Below, piece by piece: positions 38,276-49,113 of a stretch of 64,000 nt of DNA. Both the position numbers and the translations under genes were made by a program. The DNA is from Acidimicrobiia bacterium (GTDB lineage: Bacteria > Actinomycetota > Acidimicrobiia > IMCC26256 > PALSA-610), in the NCBI GenBank assembly GCA_027494135.1, contig JAOSJK010000001.1, forward strand, positions 1,584,337 through 1,648,336, written 5' to 3'. The stretch's first letter is position 1, and each line of letters begins with the position of its first letter. Under the pieces are notes generated by a model. It searched no databases and was not told the DNA's origin. It worked only from the letters and a program-made list of their open reading frames with translations.

Positions 38276-41200
38276 TTAGCCGAGGAAAGGGACGCCGGGG
38301 TCCTCGGTCGTCAGGAGCGGCGGCTCCGTCGGCGGTGGCGCCGGCGTATCGGTTGGCGGTGGCACTGGCGTATCGGTCGGCGGCGGCACTGGCGTATCGG
38401 TCGGCACCGGCGTGTTGGTCGGGGCGGGATCGGCGTGCTCGTCGGGACCGGCGTATTCGTCGGCAGCGGTGTGCTGGTCGGCCGTGGTGTGTTGGTTGGC
38501 GGGATGGGCGTATTGGTCGGCGGCACCGGCGTGTTGGTCGCGGTTGGACGCGGGCGCGGCGTGGGCGGCTGGATCAGGAACGTTGGCGCGGACGGCGTGC
38601 TGGTCGCGGTTGGGACGCGCGTGCGCGTGGGCGCCTGCGTCGGCGGCCGGTAGTGCACCGGCGGCGCGACGGCGTTCGGCACCGTCAGGCACCCGCCGGT
38701 CGCGATCGTGTCGTGCTGCGCGATCCAGGCGTATTCCACGTCGCGCAGCTCGATGCGCCACCACATCGACTGGTTGGCGTCGTCCTTTGACCAGCCGAGC
38801 GCGGTACCGCCCGCGCCTGCGCCGATCAGGCCGATGATGCCCCGGTCTTCGCCGGGGCCGACGCGCAGGCGCACGCCGCTGCGCGTCGCGATGACGGTGC
38901 ACGCCGACACCGACACGCTATTCTGATGGTCCGCCGGGTATTGCCAGACCGGATAGAAATCCGCCGCGCCGTCCGCCGTGACGCGGAACTCCTGCCGATT
39001 TAGCAGGTCAAGCAGGTAGATTTCGCGGTTTCCGTCCCGATCCGAGCTAAAGGCGATCCAGTTGCCGTCTGGCGACCAGGCGGGATCGAGGTCGTCGGCG
39101 GGGTCGTCGGTCAGGCGGTCGAGGCGGTCGCTTAATAGCTCGCGCCGGTAAATGTTCGCGTTCCCGTCGCGCCGCGACACGTAAGCGATCCAGTTGCCGT
39201 CGGGCGACCAGGCAGGCTGCGTCGCGCCGGCCGGGTCCTCGGTCAGCCGGACGATTTCCTGGTTGGCGTCCATCACGTAGATGTCAAACACGCCTTCGCG
39301 ATCCGAGGCAAACGCCAGGCGCGTGCCATCGGGCGACCACGCGGGCGAGCGGTCGGTGGCGGCGTGGCGGGTAAGCCGGCGCACCGAGCCGCCTTCGGCG
39401 TCCATGACGTAAATTTCGGGGTTCCCGTCGCGGTCGGAGACGAACGCCAGCCAGCGGCCGTCCGGCGACCAGGCCGGCTCATAATCCGCCGCGTCGTCTT
39501 CTGTCAGGCGATACAGCGCGCCGGTGGCGCTTTCCAGCGCGAAAATCTCGCGGTTGCCCTCGCGCATCGAGACAAACGCGATCCGGTTCCCATCCGGCGA
39601 CCAGGCCGGGTCGCTTTCCGCGGCCTGCTCGGCTGTCACGCGCTCCAGCGGCGAGCCATCCAGCTCCATCCGGTATAGCTCGGAGTTGCCGTCGCGCTCA
39701 GAGACAAAGGCGAGCTGGCCGCCTCCGCCGCCCACAGCGGTCGCAACGCTCGCGGCGGCCACTGCCAGCCAGTCCGGCTGCGAGGTAGGCGTCGGCGGGG
39801 GAGGGGTCGGGCTGGGCGGCGGCAGCGTGTCCGTCGGGACCGGCGTATCGGTGAGCCGGGCGGTCGGCTCCGGCGTGTTCGACGGCGTTGGCGTCGGCGT
39901 GGGCGTCTCGGTCGGTGGGTGAAGCGCAAGCTCGGTTGCCGTGAGCAGCGCCGCGGGAAGCTCGGTCTCGGTCGGCGTGGCCGAAGGCGTGGCCGTATCC
40001 GTCGGCGTCGGCGTGCTGGACGGGCGCAGCGCGACGATCGTTTGCTGGAGCGCGGTCGCGCTCATGATCGCGTTGACCTGCACCGGGTTCACAGGCGTAT
40101 CGACCGGACCGCTTGGGGTATCGGCATTGTCGCCCAGGCGGGTCAGCGCCAGCAACCCGAACAGCCCGACAATCCCAAGCGTCGCGACCCCGGCCAGCGG
40201 GCGGCGGAAGAACGGACGGCGCGGCGCTTCCGCCGGGCGGTATACTTCCTCGCCGCCGGTGTCGTGAAACTCGCGCTCGTCGGTATCGTGGTTGACCCCG
40301 TTTCGGGACGGGGCCGCTACGACGGCGGGCGCTTCTTCGGCGGCTGGCTCGTCGCGCACGCTGGTGTCCGGCTCGCGTAGATCGTCCTCACCGTCCGGCT
40401 CGTCCGATCCGGCCAGCGGCGCGTCCGGCATGGTGACGAGCGGTGTCGGGATCGGCGCGCCAAGATCGCCGTTGCCGCCCTCAACCGGCTGGTAGCCGTC
40501 GAAGGCGAACAGCGGCTTCTTGAGCAGCGGCCCGACGAAATATCCGGTATACTCGCCCGGATTTTCCACGATCGCTTCGGCGAATGCGCTGGCGAACGCC
40601 GAGACGGTCGGGAAGCGGTCGTCGGGGTCTTTCGCCATCGCGTTCGCCAGAACTTCTTCGAGCGCTTCGGGCAGTTCGGGCCGGTACACGCGCGGCGGAT
40701 CGGGTCTTCGTGCAGGTGCTTGTGCATCTGCGCGTAGGCGGTTGGGACTTCGAACGGCAGGTGGCCGGTGACGAGCGTGTACGCCATGCCGCCGAGCGCG
40801 TACTGGTCGGTGGCCGGGCCAAGCGCCTCGGCGCGCCACTGTTCGGGCGCCATATAAACGGGCGTCCCAAGAGAGACGCCCGAACGGGTCAGCGTCTCGG
40901 TGGTTTCGAGCAGCTTGGCGATGCCGAAGTCCACGATGTAGGCGCTGCCCTGCGTGTCGAACATGACATTGCTGGGCTTGATGTCGCGATGGATGACGCC
41001 GCGCGAGTGGGCGTAATCGAGCGCGCTGGCGAGCTGGTCGAGCACGTCGGCGATCTCGCCCAGCGAGGGCAGGGGCGTGTCGGTGTGGACGTGCTGCGCC
41101 ATGCGCTCGTCGAGCGTGCCGCCTTCGAGCAGGCGCATCACGACGTAGTAAGTGCCGCGCTCGGTGCCATAGTCGTAAATGGGGATGATGTGGCGGTGTT

Positions 41201-41408
41201 CGAGCGAGCCGGCGGTCTCCGCCTCGCGGTGAAAACGCTCCACGTAGTTGACGCGGCGCAGCGTCATGGTCGAGAGCACTTTGATCGCGACCCAGCGCTT
41301 CAACTTCGGCTGGTAGGCGCGATACACGACTCCCATCCCACCGACGCCCAGCAGCTCATGAAGCTCGTACGGCCCGAGCTGCCGACCCGAGAGATTGTCA
41401 ATTTCCAT
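38276..41408 (-). CDS. Ser/Thr kinase with TolB-like beta-propeller and SH3 domain
   Basis: About 1,044 residues. Kinase domain 1-~270: GVGGMGVVYRA, VAIKVL, HRDIKPSNVMF and VDFGIAK are all intact. One membrane helix (LAGVATLGIVGLFGLLAL) and Thr/Pro-rich linkers follow. A PD40/TolB-type propeller has six repeats of AWSPDG..IAFVSDRDGN.EIY. An SH3-like domain starts at about VIATRSGVRLRVGPGED, and a Pro/Thr-rich tail ends PGVPFLG. Indels near 40,698 and 38,420 break the frame. A PASTA-free eukaryotic-type kinase with an outside propeller suggests sensing at the envelope. The kinase domain is clearly paralogous to the gene at 44,105. Confidence 0.85.
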
Positions 41409-41616
41409 GGCCGCGCTACATCACACCCAACATCTGCGCGTACGATACATACCGGTGATAATAACTGAATTCAGTATAGGCCATCGACCTGAATGCTGCA
41501 ACAAATATTCTCACCAGAATAGCCAAAAAGAACTGTAGAGCGATAGGGCACGAGCGCCCGGCCCCTGGGCGGACGGCGTCGTGAGGGGTCAATTTCGGGA
41601 GGAAAAGGAGCCAGCT

Positions 41617-42366
41617 ATGTCTGAATCGATCGGTCGCATGTTCATGCGGCAGACCAACTCCGCGTTTGTGGGCGAAACGGCCCAGGCGCAGGGCGCGCCT
41701 CAGCCCCCGCTGGAGCTGCCCTACGACGCCACGCAGCGCCTGATCGCGCTGCCGGAGCCGCGCGCCGCCGATCCGGTCGCCGCCCCGCTGATCGACCTGA
41801 TCGAGCGGCGGGTGACGGTCCGGCGCTACACCGGCCAGCCGCTCACCCTGGCGGAGCTGTCGTACCTGCTGTGGTGCACGCAAGGCGTCAAGCCGCTGAA
41901 GATGCCTGATCGCACGCTGCGCAACGTGCCCTCGGCGGGCGCGCGCCACCCCTTCGAGACGCTGCTGCTGGTCAACCGTGTCGAGGACCTGGCGCCGGGG
42001 CTGTATCGCTACGTCGCCAGCCTGCACAGCCTGGTCCCGCTGCGGGCCGAGGAGCCGGGGCTGGCCGGCCGGGTGGCGCGCGCGTGCGGCAACCAATCTC
42101 ACGTCGAGCAGGCGGCGGTCGATTTCATCTGGGTCGCCGTGCCGGAGCGCACGACCTGGCGCTATGGCGAGCGCGGCTATCGCTACCTGCACCTCGACGC
42201 CGGGCATGTGTGCCAGAATCTGTATCTGGCGGCGTGGAGCATCGGGTGCGGGACATGCGCCATCGGCGCGTATGACGACCACGCGCTGAACGGCGTGCTG
42301 GAGCTGGACGGCGAGGCGCAGTTCGTGATCTACATGGGTAGCGTGGGCAAGCGTCCCGGCGCCTGA
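41617..42366 (+). CDS. SagB-type nitroreductase-fold oxidoreductase
   Basis: 249 residues, intact. It contains RRVTVRRYTGQPLTLAELS, LPSAGARHPFETLL-like N(V)PSAGARHPFE, and YLHLDAGHVCQNLYLAAWS, the FMN-binding phrases of SagB/ThcOx dehydrogenases, which oxidise azolines to azoles in peptide natural products. No cyclodehydratase or precursor peptide gene is near, so it is probably one of the stand-alone SagB-like enzymes of unknown substrate. The ATG at 41617 follows GGAGG and AAGGAG sites. It is divergent from the kinase gene. Confidence 0.82.
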   Translation: MSESIGRMFMRQTNSAFVGETAQAQGAPQPPLELPYDATQRLIALPEPRAADPVAAPLIDLIERRVTVRRYTGQPLTLAELSYLLWCTQGVKPLKMPDRTLRNVPSAGARHPFETLLLVNRVEDLAPGLYRYVASLHSLVPLRAEEPGLAGRVARACGNQSHVEQAAVDFIWVAVPERTTWRYGERGYRYLHLDAGHVCQNLYLAAWSIGCGTCAIGAYDDHALNGVLELDGEAQFVIYMGSVGKRPGA

Positions 42367-42465
42367 GCGGGTTAGAAACATCTCAGAACGCGGCCGGTTG
42401 CGCCCGCCCGCCTGGTAGCGTGCTACAATCACGTCCCGCGCGAGTCGCGCGCGAAGGAGTGGGGT

Positions 42466-43246
42466 ATGGCGGTGATTGAAACGCGTCATCTGTCGCTGGT
42501 GCGTGGCGGCAACGAAGTTCTGCGCGACGTCTCGCTGGCGATTGAGCCGGGCGAGATCTTCATCCTGATCGGGCCGAGCGGCAGCGGCAAAAGCTCGTTG
42601 CTGCGCTGTCTCAACCGGCTGGAGGAACCCGCGCCGGGCACCGTCTTTTTGCGCGGCGAAGACATCACGGCGATGCCGGTCATCACGCTGCGCCGCCGGG
42701 TGGGGATGGTCTTCCAGCTTCCGGCGATGTTTCCCGGCACGGTCGCGGACAATATCGCCTACGGCCCGGCGCTGCGCGGCGAGGCACTCTCCGACGCGCG
42801 CATCGCGGAGCTGCTCGACATGGTGATGCTCTCGCCCGCGCTGGCCGACCGTCCCGCCACGGAGCTTTCGGGCGGGCAAGTGCAGCGCGTGGCGGTCGCC
42901 CGCGCCCTGGCGAACGAGTCCGGAAGTGCTGCTGCTGGACGAGCCAACGTCTGCCCTGGACCCGATTGCGACGCGCGCCGTCGAGCAAACGCTGCTGGAA
43001 CTGCGCGCGCGCCTGGGTCTGACGCTGGTCTGGGTGTCGCACGCGGTCGAGCAGGCGCGGCGGGTGGGCGACCGGGCGCTGTTGCTCGACCGGGGCCGGG
43101 TGGTGAAGATTGATCGCGTCGAGCGGATGCTCGACCCGGTAGACGGCGACCCGCGCGCGCTGGCCTTTGCGCAGGGCGACAAGGCCGGGCTGCGCGACGG
43201 CGAAGCGCCGCTTGCGCGCGCAGCGGCGCCCGCCCAGGAGAGGTAG
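42466..43246 (+). CDS. ABC transporter ATP-binding protein, FetA-like (frameshifted)
   Basis: About 260 residues. Walker A GPSGSGKSSLLR, Q-loop VFQLPAMFPGTV, signature LSGGQVQRVAVARALAN, and, after a missing base at about 42,918, Walker B LLLDEPTSALDP and the switch His (VSHAVEQ). The next gene encodes the matching membrane subunit. The pair resembles FetAB (YbbLM), an iron-efflux system, by the sequence of the permease; transport substrate not proven by sequence. An AAGGAG ribosome site lies before ATG 42466. Confidence 0.87.
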
Positions 43247-43249
43247 GCC

Positions 43250-44083
43250 ATGTTCAACGCCTCGCTGCTTAACGACTTGTTTAACGAGATCGACGTGGCG
43301 CTCAGCAGCCTCACCGATCTTCCCCGGATCGGGCTGGCGCTGGCGCTGGTCGTCGCGGCGGCGCTGATCTCGCGCTGGCAGCGCGCCGACCTGGAGAAAG
43401 ACCTCGCGGTCGCGGCGGCTCGCAGCTTTGTGCAGCTGATCGCGATCGGCTACCTGCTGGAGCTGATCTTCAATCAGGACAATCCGCTGTGGACGGCGGC
43501 GCTGCTGTCGATCATGATCGTGATCGCGGCGCGCACGTCCGGGCGGCGCGGGCGCAACACGCCGTCCGCGACCTGGATCGCGCTATGGTCAATCGGCCTC
43601 GGCTCGATTCTGACGCTCGGCGTGCTGGTGATCTTCGGGGTGTTTGAGTTCACGCCGCAGGCGATTATCCCGATCGGCGGGATGGTGATCGGCAACGCGA
43701 TGACGGTCGCCTCGCAGGTGATGGACCGGATGGCGCTGGACCTGACCGAGCAGCGCGGGCTGATCGAGTCTCGGCTGGCGCTGGGCGCGACGAGCCGCGA
43801 GGCGTCGCACCAGCAGTTTCGCCGCGCGCTGCGCAGCGCGATGATCCCGCACATCGACACGACCAAGACGACCGGCCTGATCAAGCTGCCCGGCGCGATG
43901 ACCGGCATGATCCTGGCCGGGGCGTCGCCGCTGGAAGCGGTCCAGCTTCAGATCATCGTGATGTACATGCTGGTCGGCGCGGTGGCGTTTACCGGGCTGA
44001 TCGCGGCGTACCTGACGTACCGGGCGTTTTTCACGCGCGCGCACCAGCTCAAGGCGATCCGGCAACCCGGCGCGGCGGGATAA
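43250..44083 (+). CDS. ABC transporter permease, FetB/YbbM family
   Basis: 277 residues, intact, about seven membrane helices. FetB-type phrases include LAVAAARSFVQLIAIGYLL, MIVIAARTSGRR, PIGGMVIGNAMTVASQVMDR and GLIKLPGAMTGMILAGASPL. In Escherichia coli FetAB exports iron and lowers oxidative stress. The start is three bases after the ATPase stop, with AGGAGAGG upstream, so the two are one operon. Confidence 0.87.
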   Translation: MFNASLLNDLFNEIDVALSSLTDLPRIGLALALVVAAALISRWQRADLEKDLAVAAARSFVQLIAIGYLLELIFNQDNPLWTAALLSIMIVIAARTSGRRGRNTPSATWIALWSIGLGSILTLGVLVIFGVFEFTPQAIIPIGGMVIGNAMTVASQVMDRMALDLTEQRGLIESRLALGATSREASHQQFRRALRSAMIPHIDTTKTTGLIKLPGAMTGMILAGASPLEAVQLQIIVMYMLVGAVAFTGLIAAYLTYRAFFTRAHQLKAIRQPGAAG

Positions 44084-44104
44084 CAGCGGAAGCTCCGCCC
44101 CGCG

Positions 44105-45990
44105 CTACGGCTCGACGACGTGGAAGACGCAGCTTCCCTCTTCTTCGGGGTTCTCGGTCGAGGGGCCGTAGAGCTGCGTCCCGTCGTAGACCGGCTCTGT
44201 CCACGAAACGCGGAAGCTGACGGTGTGCTCGCCCGTCTCAAGCTGCCCGACCGGGTAGCGCCATGTCACAATCCACGAGCTCGCCGCTCCGCTCCCGGCT
44301 CGCTCCGATAGTCGCGATAGTCACGCAGCGGGCGCCCGTCCAGCTCAACCTCGTAGCGGGCGCGCTCGATGTGATCCTGGAGCAGCGCGCGGCGCGAGGC
44401 CGACCAGCTCCAAATAATGACGACCTGATCGGCGGTTGTGGGGGTCGGCGGCTCGATCCCGGCGGCGCGGCAGCCGGCGGGCACGGCGACTTCCGGACGG
44501 CGTTGGGCCGGGAAGCGCAGCCCCGGCGGCGGCAGCCGCGCTCGTCGGCGCGGCGCGTAAAGCCAGCGGGGCCGGCGAGAGCACCGCGATCGGCGTGGAT
44601 GACGGCCGCAGCGTCGGGGTCTCGCTCGGCACAGGGGTCTCGGCCGGCGCGCTGGTTGGCGTAATGGTCGGCGTGGCGGTGGGCATCGCGGTCGGCGTGT
44701 CCTCCGGCCCGTTCCCCGGCTCCAGCAGGCTGAGCGCGGTCGCGGTCAGCAGCAGGGCTTCGCCCTCGGTCTGGGGCGTTCCGGGTGCGGCGATCGCCGT
44801 TCCGGTCGCGCTGATCGCGGCCTGAGTCTGCTCGACCGCCAGAGTTTCGAGCGCGAGCTGGGTTTCGGCCAGGGCGACGGCGCTGAGCGCAACGCGCGTC
44901 TGCTCGCCCGCGATGTCGGTCGGGGCGGATGGATCGTCGTCCAGCAGCAGCGCCAGCGCCGCCGCGCCGATCAGCAGCGCCAGCGCGCCGAGCGCCGCGC
45001 CAAGCGCCCATCCCGCTGGACGCGGCGAGCGGCGGTCGGGGTGCTTCTCCGCCCGCTGACCCCGCTCGGCGGCGTGAGCGGGCCAATCGGCGTGGGCTGG
45101 GGCGAGACCGGTACGGTGAAGAAGCCGGTTTGCTCGCCGGTCGAGCCTTCGATCGCGCCGCGAAACGCCTCGGCGAAATCGCTGACCGCCGGGTAACGGT
45201 CTTCGGGCGCTTTCGCCAGCGCGCGCTCCAGCACCAGCGTCGCGGTGGGCGGCAGATCGGTGCGCTGGTAATGCGGCGGGATCGGCTTCTCGTTGAGGTG
45301 CTTGTGCATCAGCGCGTAGGGCGTCGGCGCCTCAAAGGGCGGGTGCCCGGTGCATAGCGCGTAGGTCATCACGCCCAGCGCGTACTGGTCGGTCGCCGGC
45401 CCGACCGGCTCGCCCTTCCACTGCTCAGGCGCCATGTAGGCCGGGGTGCCCATCGAGACGCCGGTCCCGGTCAGCGACTCGGTCGTGTCGATCAGCTTGG
45501 CGATGCCAAAATCCACGATGTAGGCGTTGCCGTGCTCGTCGAACATGACATTGCTCGGCTTGATGTCGCGGTGGACAATACCCTGCGAATGCGCGTAGTC
45601 GAGCGCGCTGCCAAGCTGCTCCAGCAGCTCGGCGACTTCGCCCAGCGAGGGCATCGGCATCGCCTGATCTTTATGGCGGCGCATACGGTCGGCCAGCGTC
45701 CCGCCCGTGAGGTAGCGCATCACGACGTAGCTGGCGCCGTTTTCCGTGCCGTGATCGTAGATTGGGACGATATGGCTGTGCTCCAGCCCGGCGGCGGTCT
45801 CGGCCTCGCGGTTGAAGCGCTCCAGGTAGCCCGGCTGCTGCGCGAGCGCCGGGGTCAGAATCTTGATCGCCACCGATCGTTTGAGGCTCGGCTGGAAGGC
45901 GCGGTAGACGGCGCCCATGCCGCCTATGCCCAACAGCTCTTGCAGCTCGTACTGGCCGATCGACTGCCCGGCTAAGCTCTGGATGCCCAT
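44105..45990 (-). CDS. Ser/Thr protein kinase, membrane-anchored (several frameshifts)
   Basis: About 628 residues. The kinase domain has GIGGMGAVYRA, VAIKIL, HRDIKPSNVMF, VDFGIAK and GTPAYMAPEQW. The start is the second of two close ATGs (45990): AGGAG is seven bases before it, and it then aligns residue by residue with the other kinase (GIQSLAGQSIGQYEL against EIDNLSGRQLGPYEL). After an indel near 45,040 come a membrane helix (GALALLIGAAALALLL), a Thr/Pro-rich linker, and an extracellular beta domain (TADQVVIIWSWSASRR, then FRVSWTEPVYDG) ending in FHVVEP. Further breaks lie near 44,490 and 44,275. Probably an envelope sensor. Confidence 0.82.
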
Positions 45991-46107
45991 CGGCATCTCC
46001 TACAACAGTTGCAGTAATACGCGACAATACACTACACTGGCAGCCGGGTGGCAGATGGCCGCCCCTCACACAGCCGAGTATAGAGATTGTACACGCAAGT
46101 CTCGCGG

Positions 46108-47406
46108 ATGCACGCACTCAAGCTGCCGGGCGCGCTACGCCGGTATCCCTGGCGCGCCGTCGCGCTGGCGATGGCCGGACTGGCGCTGGCGCTGGCGTTG
46201 GGCGGCGCGGCGATCAACGCCGCGTTCGCGTGGCGCGTGCGCCAGATCGACCCGGCCTATACCGCGCTGTCCGGCACGTGTTATTTCGCCGGAGACGCGC
46301 GCCACTACACGCGGATCGCGCTCAACGGCTACAGCGATTACGACCTCGCGCTGTTGCCGCCGCACTATGCGCAGGTCAACGACCGGGGCTGGTGGCCGCT
46401 CTTTCCGGCGCTGGCGTCGGGCGCGATCGCGCTCGGCGGCGGAGCGTGCGGCGGGCAGATCGTCAACGCGCTAGCGTTCGTGCTGCTGGCGCCGGTCTTT
46501 CAGGCGCTGACCCGCGAGCGGCGCGCGCTGCCGCTGCTGGCGCTCGCGCTGGCGCCGTTCGGCGCGTGGCTGTACGTCGGCGGCGCGGACTCGCTTCTGC
46601 TGCTGCTCGGCGGGCTGCTGGCGCTGGCGGCGCGCGCCGGGGCGACCCGCCCGCGTGCGGCGTCGCTGGCCGCGCTCGCGCTCGGCGCGCTGGCCGGGCT
46701 GGCCGAGCCGCACGGCCTCTTGCTGATCCCGGCCTTCGGCGCGTGGTGGCTCGGCCTGGCGGCCTCGCGGGTGTGGATGCGCCCCGCCGACGACCCGCGC
46801 TCGCTGCGGCGCGTGCTGTTTGAAGACGCCAGCCCGGCCTGGGCGCCGCTCTTCGCCGCGCTGGGGATCGCGCTCGGCGCGGGCGCGTGGCTGTACCAGG
46901 CCAGCGGGCACTATCCGCTCTGGCCGCTGATGATCGTCCGCACGCGCTGGCCGGGCGAGTTCGCCGCGTGGAGTCCCGGCGCGCTCGCGCGCACCTTTCA
47001 GGACGCCGTCGCGCTGGCCTGGCGCGATCAACTTTCCATGCAGTCCCTTCAGCGGGGCGTGGAGCTGGCCGCGCTGGTCTTCGGGCTGGCGCTGGCGTTC
47101 GGGCGGTTGCCGCCGCTCTGGGCGCAGGGAGAGCGTATCCGGCTCCCGCTGCACTGGCGGGTGGGCATTCTGACTCCGCTCGTGATAATGTTCGCTATAG
47201 GGCAATCGCACGCGCTGGAGCGCGCGATGGTATCCAACGTTTTCGTCGTGCTGGCGTGGCACCGGCTGGTGTTCGGCGAGCCGGGCCAAATCGTCCAGTG
47301 GAAGCTCGCATCGTTTCCGGGGCTGATCCGCTGGCTGTGGCTGCTGGCCGGGCCTGCGTTGTGGCTGCTGAGCTTTCTGCTGCTCGGCTGGGAGCCGCTC
47401 GTCTGA
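46108..47406 (+). CDS. GT-C mannosyltransferase, PIG-V-like
   Basis: 432 residues, about ten membrane helices. The first large outer loop holds GDARHYTRIALNGYSDYD and GWWPLFPALAS, the pattern of PIG-V-like mannosyltransferases (acidic residue followed by the NGY and WPLFP boxes). It would transfer a sugar from a polyprenyl-phosphate donor at the outer face. ATG 46108 is preferred over a TTG at 46087. It lies divergent from the kinase gene, and an LCP-family gene follows after 47 bases, suggesting shared work on wall or surface glycans. Confidence 0.78.
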   Translation: MHALKLPGALRRYPWRAVALAMAGLALALALGGAAINAAFAWRVRQIDPAYTALSGTCYFAGDARHYTRIALNGYSDYDLALLPPHYAQVNDRGWWPLFPALASGAIALGGGACGGQIVNALAFVLLAPVFQALTRERRALPLLALALAPFGAWLYVGGADSLLLLLGGLLALAARAGATRPRAASLAALALGALAGLAEPHGLLLIPAFGAWWLGLAASRVWMRPADDPRSLRRVLFEDASPAWAPLFAALGIALGAGAWLYQASGHYPLWPLMIVRTRWPGEFAAWSPGALARTFQDAVALAWRDQLSMQSLQRGVELAALVFGLALAFGRLPPLWAQGERIRLPLHWRVGILTPLVIMFAIGQSHALERAMVSNVFVVLAWHRLVFGEPGQIVQWKLASFPGLIRWLWLLAGPALWLLSFLLLGWEPLV

Positions 47407-47453
47407 CCAGGGAAGACGCTCGCCCTGGCCGCACGCTCTAAGGACAGACGACG

Positions 47454-49041
47454 ATGCACCACCACCCTTTTCGCCGCGCGCGCGGGCTGCTGATTCTGCT
47501 GATGGCCGCGCTTGCGCCGGTGGCGGCGCTGCCCGGCGCCGCGCAAGAGCCGGTCCCCACGCCCTCCTTATCTCCGACCCCGGTCATCCCCATCCCGCCG
47601 CCGGTGGAGCCGCTCGAAGACGACGACGCGATTCAAAACATTCTGCTGCTCGGCGCGGACACCTCGGCCAGCAAGCTGGCGCGCACCGACGTGCTAATCG
47701 TGGTCTCGATCAATCGCCGCGCCGGGAGCGTGGCGCTGTGGCACGTCCCGCGCGACCTGTTCGTGTACATCCCCGGCGCGACGATGGATCGCGTCAACGT
47801 GGTTTATCAGCTTGGCGCGGCGGATGGCGGCGGCGCGCCAGGGGCGTTCAGGCTGCTGCAAGAGACGTTCCTGTACAATTTCGGGCTGCCGATCGACCAT
47901 TATGCGCTGGTCAATTTCACCGATTTTCAGACGATTATCAGCTGGCTGGGCGGGGCTGGCCGTCAGCGTGGACTGCGCGATTGAAGACTGGCGGCTGATC
48001 GACCCCACGCTCGACCCATCGCTCGAAGAAAGCTGGGAGAAGTTCATCCTGCCCATCGGCAAGCGCACGCTCTCGCCGGAGATGGCGTTGTGGTACGTGC
48101 GCAGCCGCCAATCGACCAGCGATTTTGACCGGGGCGGCGGCAGATGGACGTGCTGCGCGCGATCTGGCAGCAAGCGCGCGCGCAGGGCCTGTTCGAGCAG
48201 CTGACCACGCTGGGGCCGGAGTTACTGGAGATCGTCGAGACGGACATGAGCCTGGGCGATCTGGCCGGGTATGTTCCGCTGGCCCTGGCGCTGGAGCCGT
48301 CCCAGATCGTGCGCTATGGCGGCTCGCCGGGCGCCGAGTACCAGAGCTTCCTGACGCCGGACGATGGGCGCGCGGTTCAACTGCCGGTGCGCGCGGCGCT
48401 GATCCCGCTGCTGCGCGACTTCCTGACGCCGCCCACCGAAAACCGCCTGCGTCGCGCCGGGATCAGCGTCGAGATCGCGGACGCATCCTATCTGTACGCC
48501 GGATTCGCGGAGGTCGCCGCCGACCGGCTGGCGTGGGCGGGTTACGCGGCGCGCGTGGTGGACGATGGCCCAACCGTTCGCCGCGAGGGTAGCGTGATTT
48601 TCGACTACACCGGCCTGAGCAAGGGCAGCCCGCTGCCGGAGCTATTGCACCTGCTGCGGATCGACGCCAGCCAGGTGATGCACCAGCCCGACCCCAACCG
48701 CGCGGTTGATTTCCGCGTCGAGATCGGCGAGCGGTACAACGCCTGCGTGCTGTCGGACACGGCTCAGGAGGCGGGGCTGCCCGGCCCGGAGCCGACCGCG
48801 ACGCCCTCCGACTGCTGGCTGCGCTTCAGGCGCCGAGGTCAACATGCGGCTTGGCCCCGGCACGGGACTGGCCCGCCATCGACACGGCGGGGCCAGGGCT
48901 GAGCCTGTCGCCAACGGCCGCACGGCGGATGGGCGGTGGTGGCAGGCGCGGCACAACGGCGCGCTCGGCTGGTTCTCCGGCGAGGTCACGACCGTCGAGG
49001 TCGCGGGCGCGTGCGAGCGCGTCCCGGTGGTCGAGCCATAG
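47454..49041 (+). CDS. LytR-CpsA-Psr family protein with C-terminal LytR_C and SH3 domains (frameshifted)
   Basis: About 529 residues. Signal peptide, Pro-rich linker, then an LCP domain with ILLLGADTSASKLARTDVLIV, LWHVPRDLFVYIPGATMDRVN (the conserved Arg pair for pyrophosphate) and LWYVRSRQSTSDFDRG. LCP enzymes attach glycopolymers to the wall. A LytR_C-type domain (ISVEIADASYLYAGFAEVAA) and an SH3-like end (NMRLGPGTGLAR, GALGWFSGEV) follow. Indels lie near 47,951, 48,133, 48,830 and 48,885. The number of breaks is high, but the domain order is continuous, so I read one gene. Confidence 0.8.
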
Positions 49042-49113
49042 CCCACTGACCGAAACAAAGACGCGCCCTGCGGGTAAGCAGCGCGCGTCAAGAGCGAGCA
49101 ATTGGCGGCGGGG

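Noticed and set aside
41617..42366. Azole-peptide (thiazole/oxazole) biosynthetic cluster around the SagB-type gene
   Set aside because: No cyclodehydratase, YcaO protein or precursor peptide is nearby; the gene stands alone.
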